A stretch of 10,308 nt of DNA from QPIN01 sp964399475 (GTDB lineage: Bacteria > Pseudomonadota > Gammaproteobacteria > Methylococcales > Methylomonadaceae). Location: NCBI GenBank assembly GCA_964399475.1, contig CAYNRB010000108.1, positions 1 to 10,308 on the forward strand, in the 5' to 3' direction. How positions within the stretch are numbered: position 1 is the first letter of the stretch; each line of letters starts with the position of its first letter. Made by a program: the position numbers and the translations under genes. Positions 1-7,085 of the stretch are shown one piece after another. The notes under the pieces are model-generated. The model had not been told where the DNA came from and ran no database searches. It saw only the letters and a list, made by a program, of their open reading frames with translations.

Positions 1-1091
1 ATACTAATCGCTTTGCTGTAATAATTTTCTGCTTGTGGAAAGTCCCCTTGCTTAAACCCCATTGCCTCGTAATAAGGTTGGCGATGCACTGGGATATAGT
101 GCACATTGACTCCTAGGTTATTTTTTCTTAACTCATCAAAGACTTGTGCATGAGATTTACTAATATTTTCTAGCTCTAGCTGAATAGGGTATAAGTGTAG
201 TGCCGAATAGCTATCAGGAGATTGATACGGTAACTTGATAGGCAAACCTGTTAATAATTGGTGGTAACGCTGCTGTCGTTGATGGCGTTTTGCTACAAAA
301 TCATCTAGCCTTTGCATTTGGCTAACCCCTAATGCGGCTTGCAGTTCTGTCATACGATAATTAAAGCCTAATTCAACTTGCTGATAATACCAGCCACCAT
401 CAGCTTCTTTAGTCATTAATTTTGGATCGCGTGTCACACCGTGGCTACGAAATAACTGCATTTTTTCTGCCAAGTCTGCTTGATTCGTCGTTGCTAGGCC
501 GCCTTCAGCCGTGGTGATTATTTTTACGGGATGAAAACTGAATACTACAATATCTGAATATTGACAGCCACCTATTGGTTTATTTAAGTATTTTCCACCG
601 ATAGCATGGCTGGCATCTTCTATAATTTTAAAACCGTATTCTTGGCTGAGTTCATAAATACGCTTCATGTCACATGATTGCCCTGCAAAATGTACAGGTA
701 TCACTATTTTCGGTAACTTATTTTCTTGTTTTGCTATTTTTAGCTTTATTTCTAATTGATTAGCGCAAAGGTTATAAGTTCGTGGGTCAATATCAACAAA
801 ATCTATCTGGGCGCCACAATATAAACCACAGTTTGCAGAGGCTACAAAGGTATTTGGGCTTGTCCATAAGTAATCACCTTTTGTTAACCCTAATGCGAGG
901 CAAGCAATATGCAGTGCCGAGGTTGCGCTATTAACCGCTATTCCAAATTTAGCACCACAGTAATCAGCCACTGTTTTTTCAAATAAAGGTGTTTGAGGGC
1001 CTTGGGTTAAAAAGTCAGACTGTAAAACATTCACCACCGCATCTATATCGGCTTGATTAATGTCTTGTTTGCCATAAGGGATCATTTTCAT
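1..1091 (-). CDS. pseC: PseC, UDP-4-amino-4,6-dideoxy-N-acetyl-beta-L-altrosamine transaminase (C-terminus cut by window edge)
   Basis: PLP-dependent aminotransferase of the DegT/DnrJ/EryC1/StrS family. PseC transfers an amino group from glutamate to C4 of the 4-keto sugar made by PseB, the second step of CMP-pseudaminic acid synthesis in the cytoplasm. I translated the minus strand by hand. It starts MKMIPYGKQDINQADIDAVV, has SATSALH near residues 55-61, the cofactor aspartate in IEDASHAIGG (D159), and the PLP lysine in FSFHPVKIITTAEGG (K190). The frame is open for 363 codons to base 3 and ends YYSKAIS, so only about 20 residues of a usual 380-residue PseC are missing. The first ATG lies 2 bp after the pseB stop. 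A second ATG at 1085 (MIPYGKQ, the usual PseC start) has a GTGAG motif 7 nt upstream and may be the true start. The pairing with pseB makes the assignment firm. Confidence 0.93.
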   Translation of the reverse strand, partial: MKMIPYGKQDINQADIDAVVNVLQSDFLTQGPQTPLFEKTVADYCGAKFGIAVNSATSALHIACLALGLTKGDYLWTSPNTFVASANCGLYCGAQIDFVDIDPRTYNLCANQLEIKLKIAKQENKLPKIVIPVHFAGQSCDMKRIYELSQEYGFKIIEDASHAIGGKYLNKPIGGCQYSDIVVFSFHPVKIITTAEGGLATTNQADLAEKMQLFRSHGVTRDPKLMTKEADGGWYYQQVELGFNYRMTELQAALGVSQMQRLDDFVAKRHQRQQRYHQLLTGLPIKLPYQSPDSYSALHLYPIQLELENISKSHAQVFDELRKNNLGVNVHYIPVHRQPYYEAMGFKQGDFPQAENYYSKAIS

Positions 1092-1093
1092 AC

Positions 1094-2095
1094 TCACATT
1101 GGGTCTACATCTTCTGCCATTTTAAGCAAATCTTCATGCGTTAACCACTCTTCATTATTACCTGAGTTATATTCAAACCCTTGTGGCACCGCTATCCCTT
1201 GTTCACCTATTTTATTAAGGGTAAAGTCTGATTGATGGGCAAACTGAATGGTTGGGCAAATCACATAATGGTCATCAAAATCTAATGTAAGGTGACTATC
1301 ATCTGATGGACACATAATTTCATGTAATTTCTCACCAGGACGAATGCCTACAATATTTTGTGGTAAGTCGGGGGCAATGGCTTTTGCTAATTCGGTCATA
1401 TACATGGAGGCAATTTTGGGGATGAAAATTTCACCACCTTGCATACGTTCAAAATTTTTCAATACAAATTCGACACCTTGGCGCAAGGTGATCATAAATC
1501 GTGTCATGTCAGCATGGGTAATGGGTAATTCCTTTGCGCCTTCGTCCATCAGCTTTCTAAAAAAGGGAATGACTGAACCACGAGAACCGACAACATTGCC
1601 ATAGCGTACAACTGAAAATCGCGTATCCCTACTTCCTACCATATTATTGGCTGCGACAAATAGTTTATCTGATGCTAATTTAGTAGCACCATATAAATTA
1701 ATCGGGTTAGCCGCCTTATCAGTAGAAAGAGCAATTACTTTTTTTACATTATTCTTGATGGCTGCCTTGATCACATTTTCTGCGCCATGAATATTTGTTT
1801 TGATGCATTCCATAGGGTTGTATTCGGCGGCAGGTACTTGCTTCATCGCTGCGGCATGGATCACATAATCTACGCCTTCCATTGCTTCCATCAATCGGGA
1901 TTGGTCTCTTACATCTCCAATAAAATAACGCATACATGAGTCGTTATAATTTTGTTGCATTTCAAACTGTTTAAGTTCATCACGTGAAAAAACAATGATT
2001 TTCTTGGGCTTATATCGTTCTAGAATAATTTGGATATATTTTTTTCCAAATGATCCTGTACCACCCGTGATGAGTATTGTTTGATTATTGAACAT
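1094..2095 (-). CDS. pseB: PseB, UDP-N-acetylglucosamine 4,6-dehydratase (5-inverting)
   Basis: Extended SDR enzyme that converts UDP-GlcNAc to UDP-2-acetamido-2,6-dideoxy-beta-L-arabino-hex-4-ulose, the first step of pseudaminic acid synthesis. With the start at 2095 the protein has 333 residues and opens MFNNQTILITGGTGSFGKKY, containing the NAD(P) Rossmann motif. The catalytic stretch STDKAANPINLYGATK supplies D126, K127, Y135 and K139, the D/K/Y set of the PseB/FlaA1 family. The frame continues upstream to an ATG at 2122 that overlaps the flippase stop as TAATG. I prefer 2095 because it matches the family start and follows an AGGGGA ribosome site at 2100-2105, while no such site precedes 2122. 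Two bases separate its stop from pseC. PseH, PseG, PseI and PseF are not in the window and could lie to the left. Confidence 0.95.
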   Translation of the reverse strand: MFNNQTILITGGTGSFGKKYIQIILERYKPKKIIVFSRDELKQFEMQQNYNDSCMRYFIGDVRDQSRLMEAMEGVDYVIHAAAMKQVPAAEYNPMECIKTNIHGAENVIKAAIKNNVKKVIALSTDKAANPINLYGATKLASDKLFVAANNMVGSRDTRFSVVRYGNVVGSRGSVIPFFRKLMDEGAKELPITHADMTRFMITLRQGVEFVLKNFERMQGGEIFIPKIASMYMTELAKAIAPDLPQNIVGIRPGEKLHEIMCPSDDSHLTLDFDDHYVICPTIQFAHQSDFTLNKIGEQGIAVPQGFEYNSGNNEEWLTHEDLLKMAEDVDPM

Positions 2096-2099
2096 CTTT

Positions 2100-2105
2100 T
2101 CCCCT
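2100..2105 (-). promoter_or_regulatory. Shine-Dalgarno site that decides the pseB start
   Basis: The minus strand reads AGGGGA four bases before the ATG at 2095. It lies inside the optional nine-codon N-terminal extension that begins at 2122, so it argues for the shorter PseB. No purine-rich site precedes the ATG at 2122, which would depend on coupling to the flippase stop codon. Confidence 0.7.
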
Positions 2106-2121
2106 ATATTTAAATCAACCA

Positions 2122-3942
2122 TTAAGCATGTTCAGCCATTTTCTTAAATTGTTCATTCGAATCCAATAAATCAGTATAACTTCCCTGAGCTACCACCTCA
2201 CCACGGTCAATCATAAAGATAATGTCGCACTTCTGCACCGTTTTCAACCTATGAGCAATCATAATGATAGTTTTCTCTCCACTAAAGTCGTGAATAGCAT
2301 CCATAATCATTTTTTCAGTTATTCCATCAAGCGCACTAGTTGCTTCATCAAATACTAAGACAGAAGCATCATAATAGAGGGCTCTAGCAATTCCAATACG
2401 TTGTCGCTGACCACCTGATAGCTTCACCCCTCGCTCACCGACTTTAGTGTAGATCCCTTCCGGTAAGTCCTTTACGAATGAATCAAGGTGAGCAAGTCTA
2501 ATTGCCTTCTCAACTTGGACTTGGTTAATGTCTTTTTTACGAATACCAAAGGCAACATTTTCAGCAATATTTCCTTCAGATAAAAAAATACTTTGTGGAA
2601 CAAATCCTATCGAATTTTGCCATGCTCGCCTATTTTGCGAATTAATCAATTTTCCGTCAATCAATAGTTCTCCTTGCTGAGGTTCTATAAGGGAAAGTAT
2701 GACATCAATAGCTGTTGACTTCCCTGATCCTGATGCACCGACTATACCAATTATACTCCTAGCAGGAATAGTCATATTGAGGTGATTCAATGCTGGCGCA
2801 GTTGTTTCTGAGTAAGAAAATGAGATATTGTTAAGTACAATGTTAACCGTCGGGATAAGCATACTTGGCGCACTTGACTGAGCATGTTTATTTGACTCCG
2901 TCACTACTAGATCTATTGATTCTTGTGAGGCAACAAGATCAGGTTTAATAGCTTCAAAAGCCGCTATATTAGCTTTAATTAATGCCACATTACTATAAAT
3001 CTGCTGAAATGCAGGTAAAATCTTAAACCCGGCTAGTGCATATACAGATATGATTGGCAGCACGGCACCTAATTCTCCTTGATGCTCAACTAGTAAATAA
3101 AGTACAAGCATTATAATAATACCAAAAGCAATAAGCTCCATAAAGTAACGTGGCACTTGGGCTATCACATTATTAGAAGCTCGGCTATGGGCTAGTTTTT
3201 CACCTGATAGAGAAAACTGATCTATAAAGTCTTGTTTTCGATCTAATAAAAGTACATCTTTTATGCCACCAAAGCCTTCATTCATGAGGCGAAATCGGAG
3301 ACTTGTGATCTGCGATAACACTAGACCATTTTTTTGTAGGCGATTGCGTACACTTTTATAAAGTACAAAATAGGCAATAACAATAATAATAAGGCCCGTT
3401 ATTGCAACTAGGGGATTATATGCAAGAATACTAGCAGATAGAAATAACACGAGCATCACTTTAGCATTAATGTGTAAAACTGGCTGAATAATGCCTTCGG
3501 TAACACGCAATGCCTCACTAGATATTTGTTTCGTAAGTTGTGCACTAGATGTATTTGCATGGAATAACCATGGTTGCCCCATGTAATGAGTATAAAGTCG
3601 GTCAGAAATTTCAGATCCCATTTTTGCAGCAAAATTTAGTAGCAGCCAAAGAGTAAACATAGATAAAATAGCGGCAAGAGTAAGCATCAAAAGTACCCCC
3701 CCCCCGAGCCAAAGCAGAAAAATATATGGGTCAGATAAGCCACTTGCCAAATATACTTCTGTGAGAATATTGTCTTGCTGTAATAGGTCGATATTTCCTA
3801 CAATAATCATAAATGGGGCTATAGAGGCAATACTAACTATTTCAAATATTGCCATAATCACAACTAGAATTTGTAAGATGTAAAATTGTTTTTTTTGTCT
3901 ATACGTTAATAGACTAAAAAATTCTCTTATAAACTTTATCAT
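2122..3942 (-). CDS. ABC-type lipid-linked oligosaccharide flippase (PglK/MsbA-like half transporter)
   Basis: 606-residue fused membrane and ATPase half transporter, expected to work as a homodimer in the inner membrane. Hydrophobic segments lie near residues 22-48, 73-103, 160-195 and 265-310, followed by an ATPase domain at about 365-600. Visible motifs are Walker A GASGSGKST (402-410), Q-loop Q450, signature LSGGQRQR (508-515), Walker B VLVFDEATSALD with E533, and switch histidine H564. The layout resembles PglK of Campylobacter, which flips undecaprenyl-linked glycans, and MsbA. Sitting between sugar-nucleotide genes, it probably flips the glycan repeat unit in place of a Wzx protein; that role is inference. 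It starts in an ATGA overlap with the gene upstream. Its most unusual trait is a G10 run at codons 80-83, in frame here. Loss of one G gives a stop after 84 residues; gain of one gives a stop after 110. Confidence 0.9.
   Translation of the reverse strand: MIKFIREFFSLLTYRQKKQFYILQILVVIMAIFEIVSIASIAPFMIIVGNIDLLQQDNILTEVYLASGLSDPYIFLLWLGGGVLLMLTLAAILSMFTLWLLLNFAAKMGSEISDRLYTHYMGQPWLFHANTSSAQLTKQISSEALRVTEGIIQPVLHINAKVMLVLFLSASILAYNPLVAITGLIIIVIAYFVLYKSVRNRLQKNGLVLSQITSLRFRLMNEGFGGIKDVLLLDRKQDFIDQFSLSGEKLAHSRASNNVIAQVPRYFMELIAFGIIIMLVLYLLVEHQGELGAVLPIISVYALAGFKILPAFQQIYSNVALIKANIAAFEAIKPDLVASQESIDLVVTESNKHAQSSAPSMLIPTVNIVLNNISFSYSETTAPALNHLNMTIPARSIIGIVGASGSGKSTAIDVILSLIEPQQGELLIDGKLINSQNRRAWQNSIGFVPQSIFLSEGNIAENVAFGIRKKDINQVQVEKAIRLAHLDSFVKDLPEGIYTKVGERGVKLSGGQRQRIGIARALYYDASVLVFDEATSALDGITEKMIMDAIHDFSGEKTIIMIAHRLKTVQKCDIIFMIDRGEVVAQGSYTDLLDSNEQFKKMAEHA
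3696..3705 (-). repeat. Poly-G (G10) homopolymer inside the flippase gene, candidate phase-variation tract
   Basis: Ten consecutive C on the plus strand, that is G10 in the coding strand, encode Gly80-Gly81-Gly82 and the first base of Val83. The surrounding sequence is AT-rich, so a ten-base GC homopolymer stands out. With ten G the 606-codon frame is intact. With nine, the reading becomes Gly-Gly-Gly-Tyr-Phe-stop; with eleven, a stop follows after 27 further out-of-frame codons. Tracts of this kind switch surface-glycan genes on and off in other bacteria by strand slippage. Confidence 0.8.
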
Positions 3943-5513
3943 CTGAGTACATCTTCTTGTATTGCATATTCATTTAAAATTTTAATTACCTTTTGTACCT
4001 GTGTATCAGACATCACAGGACTAATTGGCAAGCTCAAAGTCTCTTGATGAATTCTTTCAGTAATTGGCAGGCATAAGCTAGACCACTCCTGAAAAGCCGT
4101 CTGATGGTGAGGTGCAATTGGATAATGGATTAGTGTTTGCACTCCATTGTCCCCCATATACTTTTGTAATCGGTCTCTATATTTCGTGCGAATCACAAAG
4201 ACATGAAATACATGGTGCTCTAAATTTTGTATATTTACTGCTTCGCCTTGTATAGGAAGAACAATACTTTCATTTTTTATTCCTTCAGCATAAGCAACAG
4301 CAATTTCTTTTCTCCTAGCGGTTTCAATATCAAGATATTTAAGTTTTACTCGCAGAAAAGCGGCCTGAATCTCATCTAATCGGCTATTTACACCTCGATA
4401 AATATTTTCATATTTTTTAAGGCTTCCGTAATTACCTAAAGCACGAATAGTTTGAGCGAGCTCTCTATCATTAGTGGTCACTGCACCAGCATCACCAAGA
4501 GCCCCTAAGTTTTTCCCCGGATAAAAACTAAAACCAGAAGCATTACTCCAATTACCTGCCTTTCGACCACGACTAGTTGCACCATGTGCTTGTGCCGAAT
4601 CCTCTATAACTAATAAATTATGCTCCTCTGCGATATTATTTATCGTTCGCATATCAGCAAGTTGTCCGTACAAATGGACCGCCAAAATAGCTTTAGTTTT
4701 AGATGTAATGGCTTTTTCAACTAAGTCAACTGATAGATTGTAGGTATCTATGTCAGGTTCTATTAATACAGCTTTTAACTGATTTTCACTAATTGCAAGG
4801 ATACTGGCAATATAGGTGTTTGCAGGTACAATTACTTCATCACCTTCTTTTAATTTCCCTAACTCTATAAATCCTCGAAAAATTAAAATCAGGGCATCTA
4901 ATCCGTTAGCCACACCTATACAATATCGTGTGCCACAGTAATCTGAAAATTCTTGCTCAAAACATTCAACTTGTTTACCTTGAATATACCTTCCACTATG
5001 AAGGACTGCAGAAAACACCTCTTCAAACTCGTTTGCATATGCTTGGTTAATCTTTTTGAGGTCAAGAAATGGTATTTTCTGCGTTTCTACATTTTCTGTA
5101 ACACTAGCTATAAAATCATCTATTGAAATAGAGTAGTGTGAATTCTGCAGAAAAGAAGAATCTCGAGTCAGAATTTTAGCATCTATATGTCTTGCTACAA
5201 TTTCAATCAAATATTTCTCTAAATCTTGTTCGAACAATGTTGACTCTAGATCTAGATAACTCGGTGTACTAGCAATAGTAAATAATTCTAAAAATTGAGC
5301 CCATTCTCGTCTTAATAAAGCTATATCCTTTGTTTTTATTGCTTCCCTAAAAAATACTTGGGCAATATTTTGTACCTGAGAAAGAGCTAAATAAATAGTT
5401 TTAAATGACTTTAATAGCTCGAAAGCATCTTCTACATTTGGAGCGAATTCATATCGTCTCAATAGAATATCTAAGGCTATATCAACATCAATAATAATTT
5501 TTTTACTTTGCAT
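3939..5513 (-). CDS. fdtB: Fusion of an N-terminal PIN-like domain to a DegT-family sugar 3-aminotransferase (FdtB/QdtB type)
   Basis: Single 524-residue frame with two parts. Residues 1 to about 137 look like a PIN_3-type nuclease domain: a first strand IIIDVDIALDILL with D9, D11 and D15, acidic D97 in a helix, then DAKILTRDSSFL (D111, D118) and the closing SISIDDFI. Residues from about 147 (IPFLDLKKIN, the usual start of FdtB/QdtB proteins) to the end are a complete PLP aminotransferase with ANGLDALIL, D305 in IEDSAQAHGA, and K334 in FSFYPGKNLGALGDAG. The enzyme part should aminate C3 of the 3-keto sugar made by the FdtA homologue at 8151, giving dTDP-Fuc3N or dTDP-Qui3N; the symbol rests on that partner. 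I find no in-frame start near residue 147, so the fusion appears genuine. A GGAAAAAG site precedes the ATG. Whether the PIN part cleaves RNA is unknown. Confidence 0.85.
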   Translation of the reverse strand: MQSKKIIIDVDIALDILLRRYEFAPNVEDAFELLKSFKTIYLALSQVQNIAQVFFREAIKTKDIALLRREWAQFLELFTIASTPSYLDLESTLFEQDLEKYLIEIVARHIDAKILTRDSSFLQNSHYSISIDDFIASVTENVETQKIPFLDLKKINQAYANEFEEVFSAVLHSGRYIQGKQVECFEQEFSDYCGTRYCIGVANGLDALILIFRGFIELGKLKEGDEVIVPANTYIASILAISENQLKAVLIEPDIDTYNLSVDLVEKAITSKTKAILAVHLYGQLADMRTINNIAEEHNLLVIEDSAQAHGATSRGRKAGNWSNASGFSFYPGKNLGALGDAGAVTTNDRELAQTIRALGNYGSLKKYENIYRGVNSRLDEIQAAFLRVKLKYLDIETARRKEIAVAYAEGIKNESIVLPIQGEAVNIQNLEHHVFHVFVIRTKYRDRLQKYMGDNGVQTLIHYPIAPHHQTAFQEWSSLCLPITERIHQETLSLPISPVMSDTQVQKVIKILNEYAIQEDVLR

Positions 5514-5530
5514 CTTTTTCCATTAAAATT

Positions 5531-5562
5531 CGCTACCTCAAGTACTTTATTTCCTAGCTACC
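5531..5562 (-). promoter_or_regulatory. JUMPstart/ops-like leader with two GGTAGC cores
   Basis: The 76-bp gap at 5514-5589 is the only sizeable non-coding stretch in the polysaccharide gene run. Its minus strand has GGTAGC at 5562-5557 and GGTAGCG at 5537-5531, 25 bp apart start to start. From memory, the enterobacterial JUMPstart element also has two GGTAGC cores about 21 bp apart, the second being the ops site (GGCGGTAGCG) where RfaH joins RNA polymerase. Here the second core reads TGAGGTAGCGAA, so the leading GGC is lost. A convincing promoter was not found in the gap: TTGAAA is present at 5580-5575 without a good -10 partner. Confidence 0.4.
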
Positions 5563-5589
5563 GATTTTATGTGTTTTCAAGAATAATAG

Positions 5590-6198
5590 TTATCCATGAA
5601 ATTGAGTTATAGATTCAATTATCTCATCTGGCATATATTCCAGTAATCGAGCCCGGCTTAAAAATCCACTTGTAACAGCGCAGGTTTTTATGTTTAAGGC
5701 TTTTCCTACTTGGATATCATAACCGGTATCACCAATCATCCAATCACAAGGGGATAATGTATGAACATGCTCCGAAATTAATAATTCTTTAGAATATTTC
5801 TGCTCTGTTACAAGTATCTCCCTAAAGCACCCTGTCAAATTAATCTTTTCAAGTTGTCTAAAAACAGCCTGTTTACTTTGTCGAGCAGTACACACGAACA
5901 AGTCATACGATTTGCACATCTCTTTAATTTTGCTCTGAACTCCTTGTATAGCTTTATCAAAATTCAAATAATATGGCGTTTCAATTTTCAACATCCATTC
6001 TGTTACAAAATTCTCTACTTCTTTTTCAGTATAGTTGAAATATTCCACCAAGATCTCTTGATTAGATATCTTATTTTTTTTTAAAGTCCAATATTCTGAG
6101 TAACTTAATTTAGAATAAGGAGATAAATCATCAAATAATGTAAAAAGCCTCTTTTTCGAATCAATTAAGGTCCCATCTAAATCAAATATAATATTCAC
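5590..6198 (-). CDS. HAD-superfamily phosphatase, phosphoglycolate-phosphatase-like
   Basis: 202-residue HAD hydrolase. Motif I is FDLDGT with nucleophile D6 and general acid D8; motif II is the threonine in VCTARQ (T104); motif III is a lysine near 134-137; motif IV is IGDTGYD (D157, D161). A helical cap lies between residues 15 and 85. The fold and length fit small-molecule phosphatases. In a glycan locus it could dephosphorylate a sugar phosphate or a phosphorylated acyl donor, but the substrate cannot be read from sequence. The start is GTG in a GTGA overlap with the SDR stop, and a GGA lies 8 nt upstream of it. An A9 run at codons 39-42 (6074-6082) is a further possible slippage site. 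It is the last gene of module A before the 76-bp gap. Confidence 0.85.
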   Translation of the reverse strand: MNIIFDLDGTLIDSKKRLFTLFDDLSPYSKLSYSEYWTLKKNKISNQEILVEYFNYTEKEVENFVTEWMLKIETPYYLNFDKAIQGVQSKIKEMCKSYDLFVCTARQSKQAVFRQLEKINLTGCFREILVTEQKYSKELLISEHVHTLSPCDWMIGDTGYDIQVGKALNIKTCAVTSGFLSRARLLEYMPDEIIESITQFHG

Positions 6199-7085
6199 TT
6201 TAAATTTCCGAAATAATCCAATTCTTCTTCTAATCCTGTAGATAACTCTGTTTCATTTTTTAATACATACTTTATCATTTTTGAATTATCAAAAACCAAA
6301 TCTCGTCTAATACCACTATGTTCGTACCTAATGATATCAACATTCTTTCCGCTCAACTTAATAAGCTCCAATAATAAGGCTAGAATCGAAATAGCCTTAC
6401 TACTTGCTATATTAATAATTCCTGACTCAAGTGATAACTCAGCAGAATTAATAATGGCTTTAACCACATCATCAATAAAGATAAAACTTCTAAGCTCATT
6501 GCCCTTACCCCAAAGCTCTACAGGCTTATTGTCGACAATATTTCTTATCGCATTCGGAAGGAATTTAGAATAGCCTTCCTCACCTGGTCCATATACATGG
6601 CCTATCCTTAGAATTTGATACTTCAATTTTCTGCTATGAGCATAGACATATACAAGTTTCTCACAATATAGCTTCGACAATCCATAAAGCGTAGAAGGCA
6701 AAGTGTGGGTTGATTCAGATATTAAACTTGACTCACCATAAACATCAACGCTACTTAGGTAAACAATCTTTTGAAGATTTTCAAAAGGAAGAGCCAATAA
6801 CATTGTCGTAAATGTAATGTTACTATTACTGCGTTCTATATTGTTTGCATCTAATGATGTTTTAGGAATAAACGCTCCGGCATGAATTAAAATATCAATC
6901 TCTTTCAACGAAGAGATGTCTGGCTCAGAAATTTCGAAGTTTTTTTTGTTATAAATAATCGTTCTATATTCTAGGCAGGTACTCGAGCACATTGCATAAA
7001 CATTATCTAAACCATAGAGCTTACCTGCACTTACAATTAATTTCCTTCCTATGAATCCTGTTGCCCCTGTAATCAGTATTTTCAT
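6195..7085 (-). CDS. NAD(P)-dependent sugar epimerase/dehydratase/reductase (extended SDR)
   Basis: 296-residue extended SDR. The cofactor motif GATGFIG spans residues 7-13, the conserved serine stretch is YLSSVDVYG (109-117), and the catalytic pair is Y134 and K138 in YGLSKLYCEKL. Later come GHVYGPG and RSFIFIDDVVKAI, typical of NAD-dependent epimerase/dehydratase (GalE/RmlD-like) enzymes acting on nucleotide sugars. I cannot assign the substrate. It could reduce or epimerise the 4-keto sugar, or belong to the synthesis of a side group. It overlaps both neighbours by 4 bp (ATGA with the ATP-grasp gene, GTGA with the HAD gene), so the three are very likely translated together. An A8 run occurs at 6940-6947. 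Confidence 0.88.
   Translation of the reverse strand: MKILITGATGFIGRKLIVSAGKLYGLDNVYAMCSSTCLEYRTIIYNKKNFEISEPDISSLKEIDILIHAGAFIPKTSLDANNIERSNSNITFTTMLLALPFENLQKIVYLSSVDVYGESSLISESTHTLPSTLYGLSKLYCEKLVYVYAHSRKLKYQILRIGHVYGPGEEGYSKFLPNAIRNIVDNKPVELWGKGNELRSFIFIDDVVKAIINSAELSLESGIINIASSKAISILALLLELIKLSGKNVDIIRYEHSGIRRDLVFDNSKMIKYVLKNETELSTGLEEELDYFGNLK

Noticed and set aside
1053..1604. Plus-strand open frames at 1053-1235 and 1344-1604
   Set aside because: They lie antisense to pseB (the first also overlaps the start of pseC), show no recognisable motif and have no supporting context.
1749..1937. Minus-strand 62-codon frame inside pseB
   Set aside because: It is a shifted reading of the conserved PseB coding sequence.
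2096..2122. Upstream ATG of pseB at 2122 giving nine extra residues
   Set aside because: No ribosome site precedes it, while the internal ATG at 2095 has AGGGGA before it and matches the family start.
5575..5588. Sigma-70 promoter in the 76-bp gap (TTGAAA and TATTAT)
   Set aside because: The two hexamers are in the wrong order and spacing relative to each other, and no good partner was found for either.
5854..6573. Plus-strand open frames at 5854-6084 and 6331-6573
   Set aside because: They are antisense to the HAD and SDR genes, whose motifs are clear; composition is that of a chance frame.
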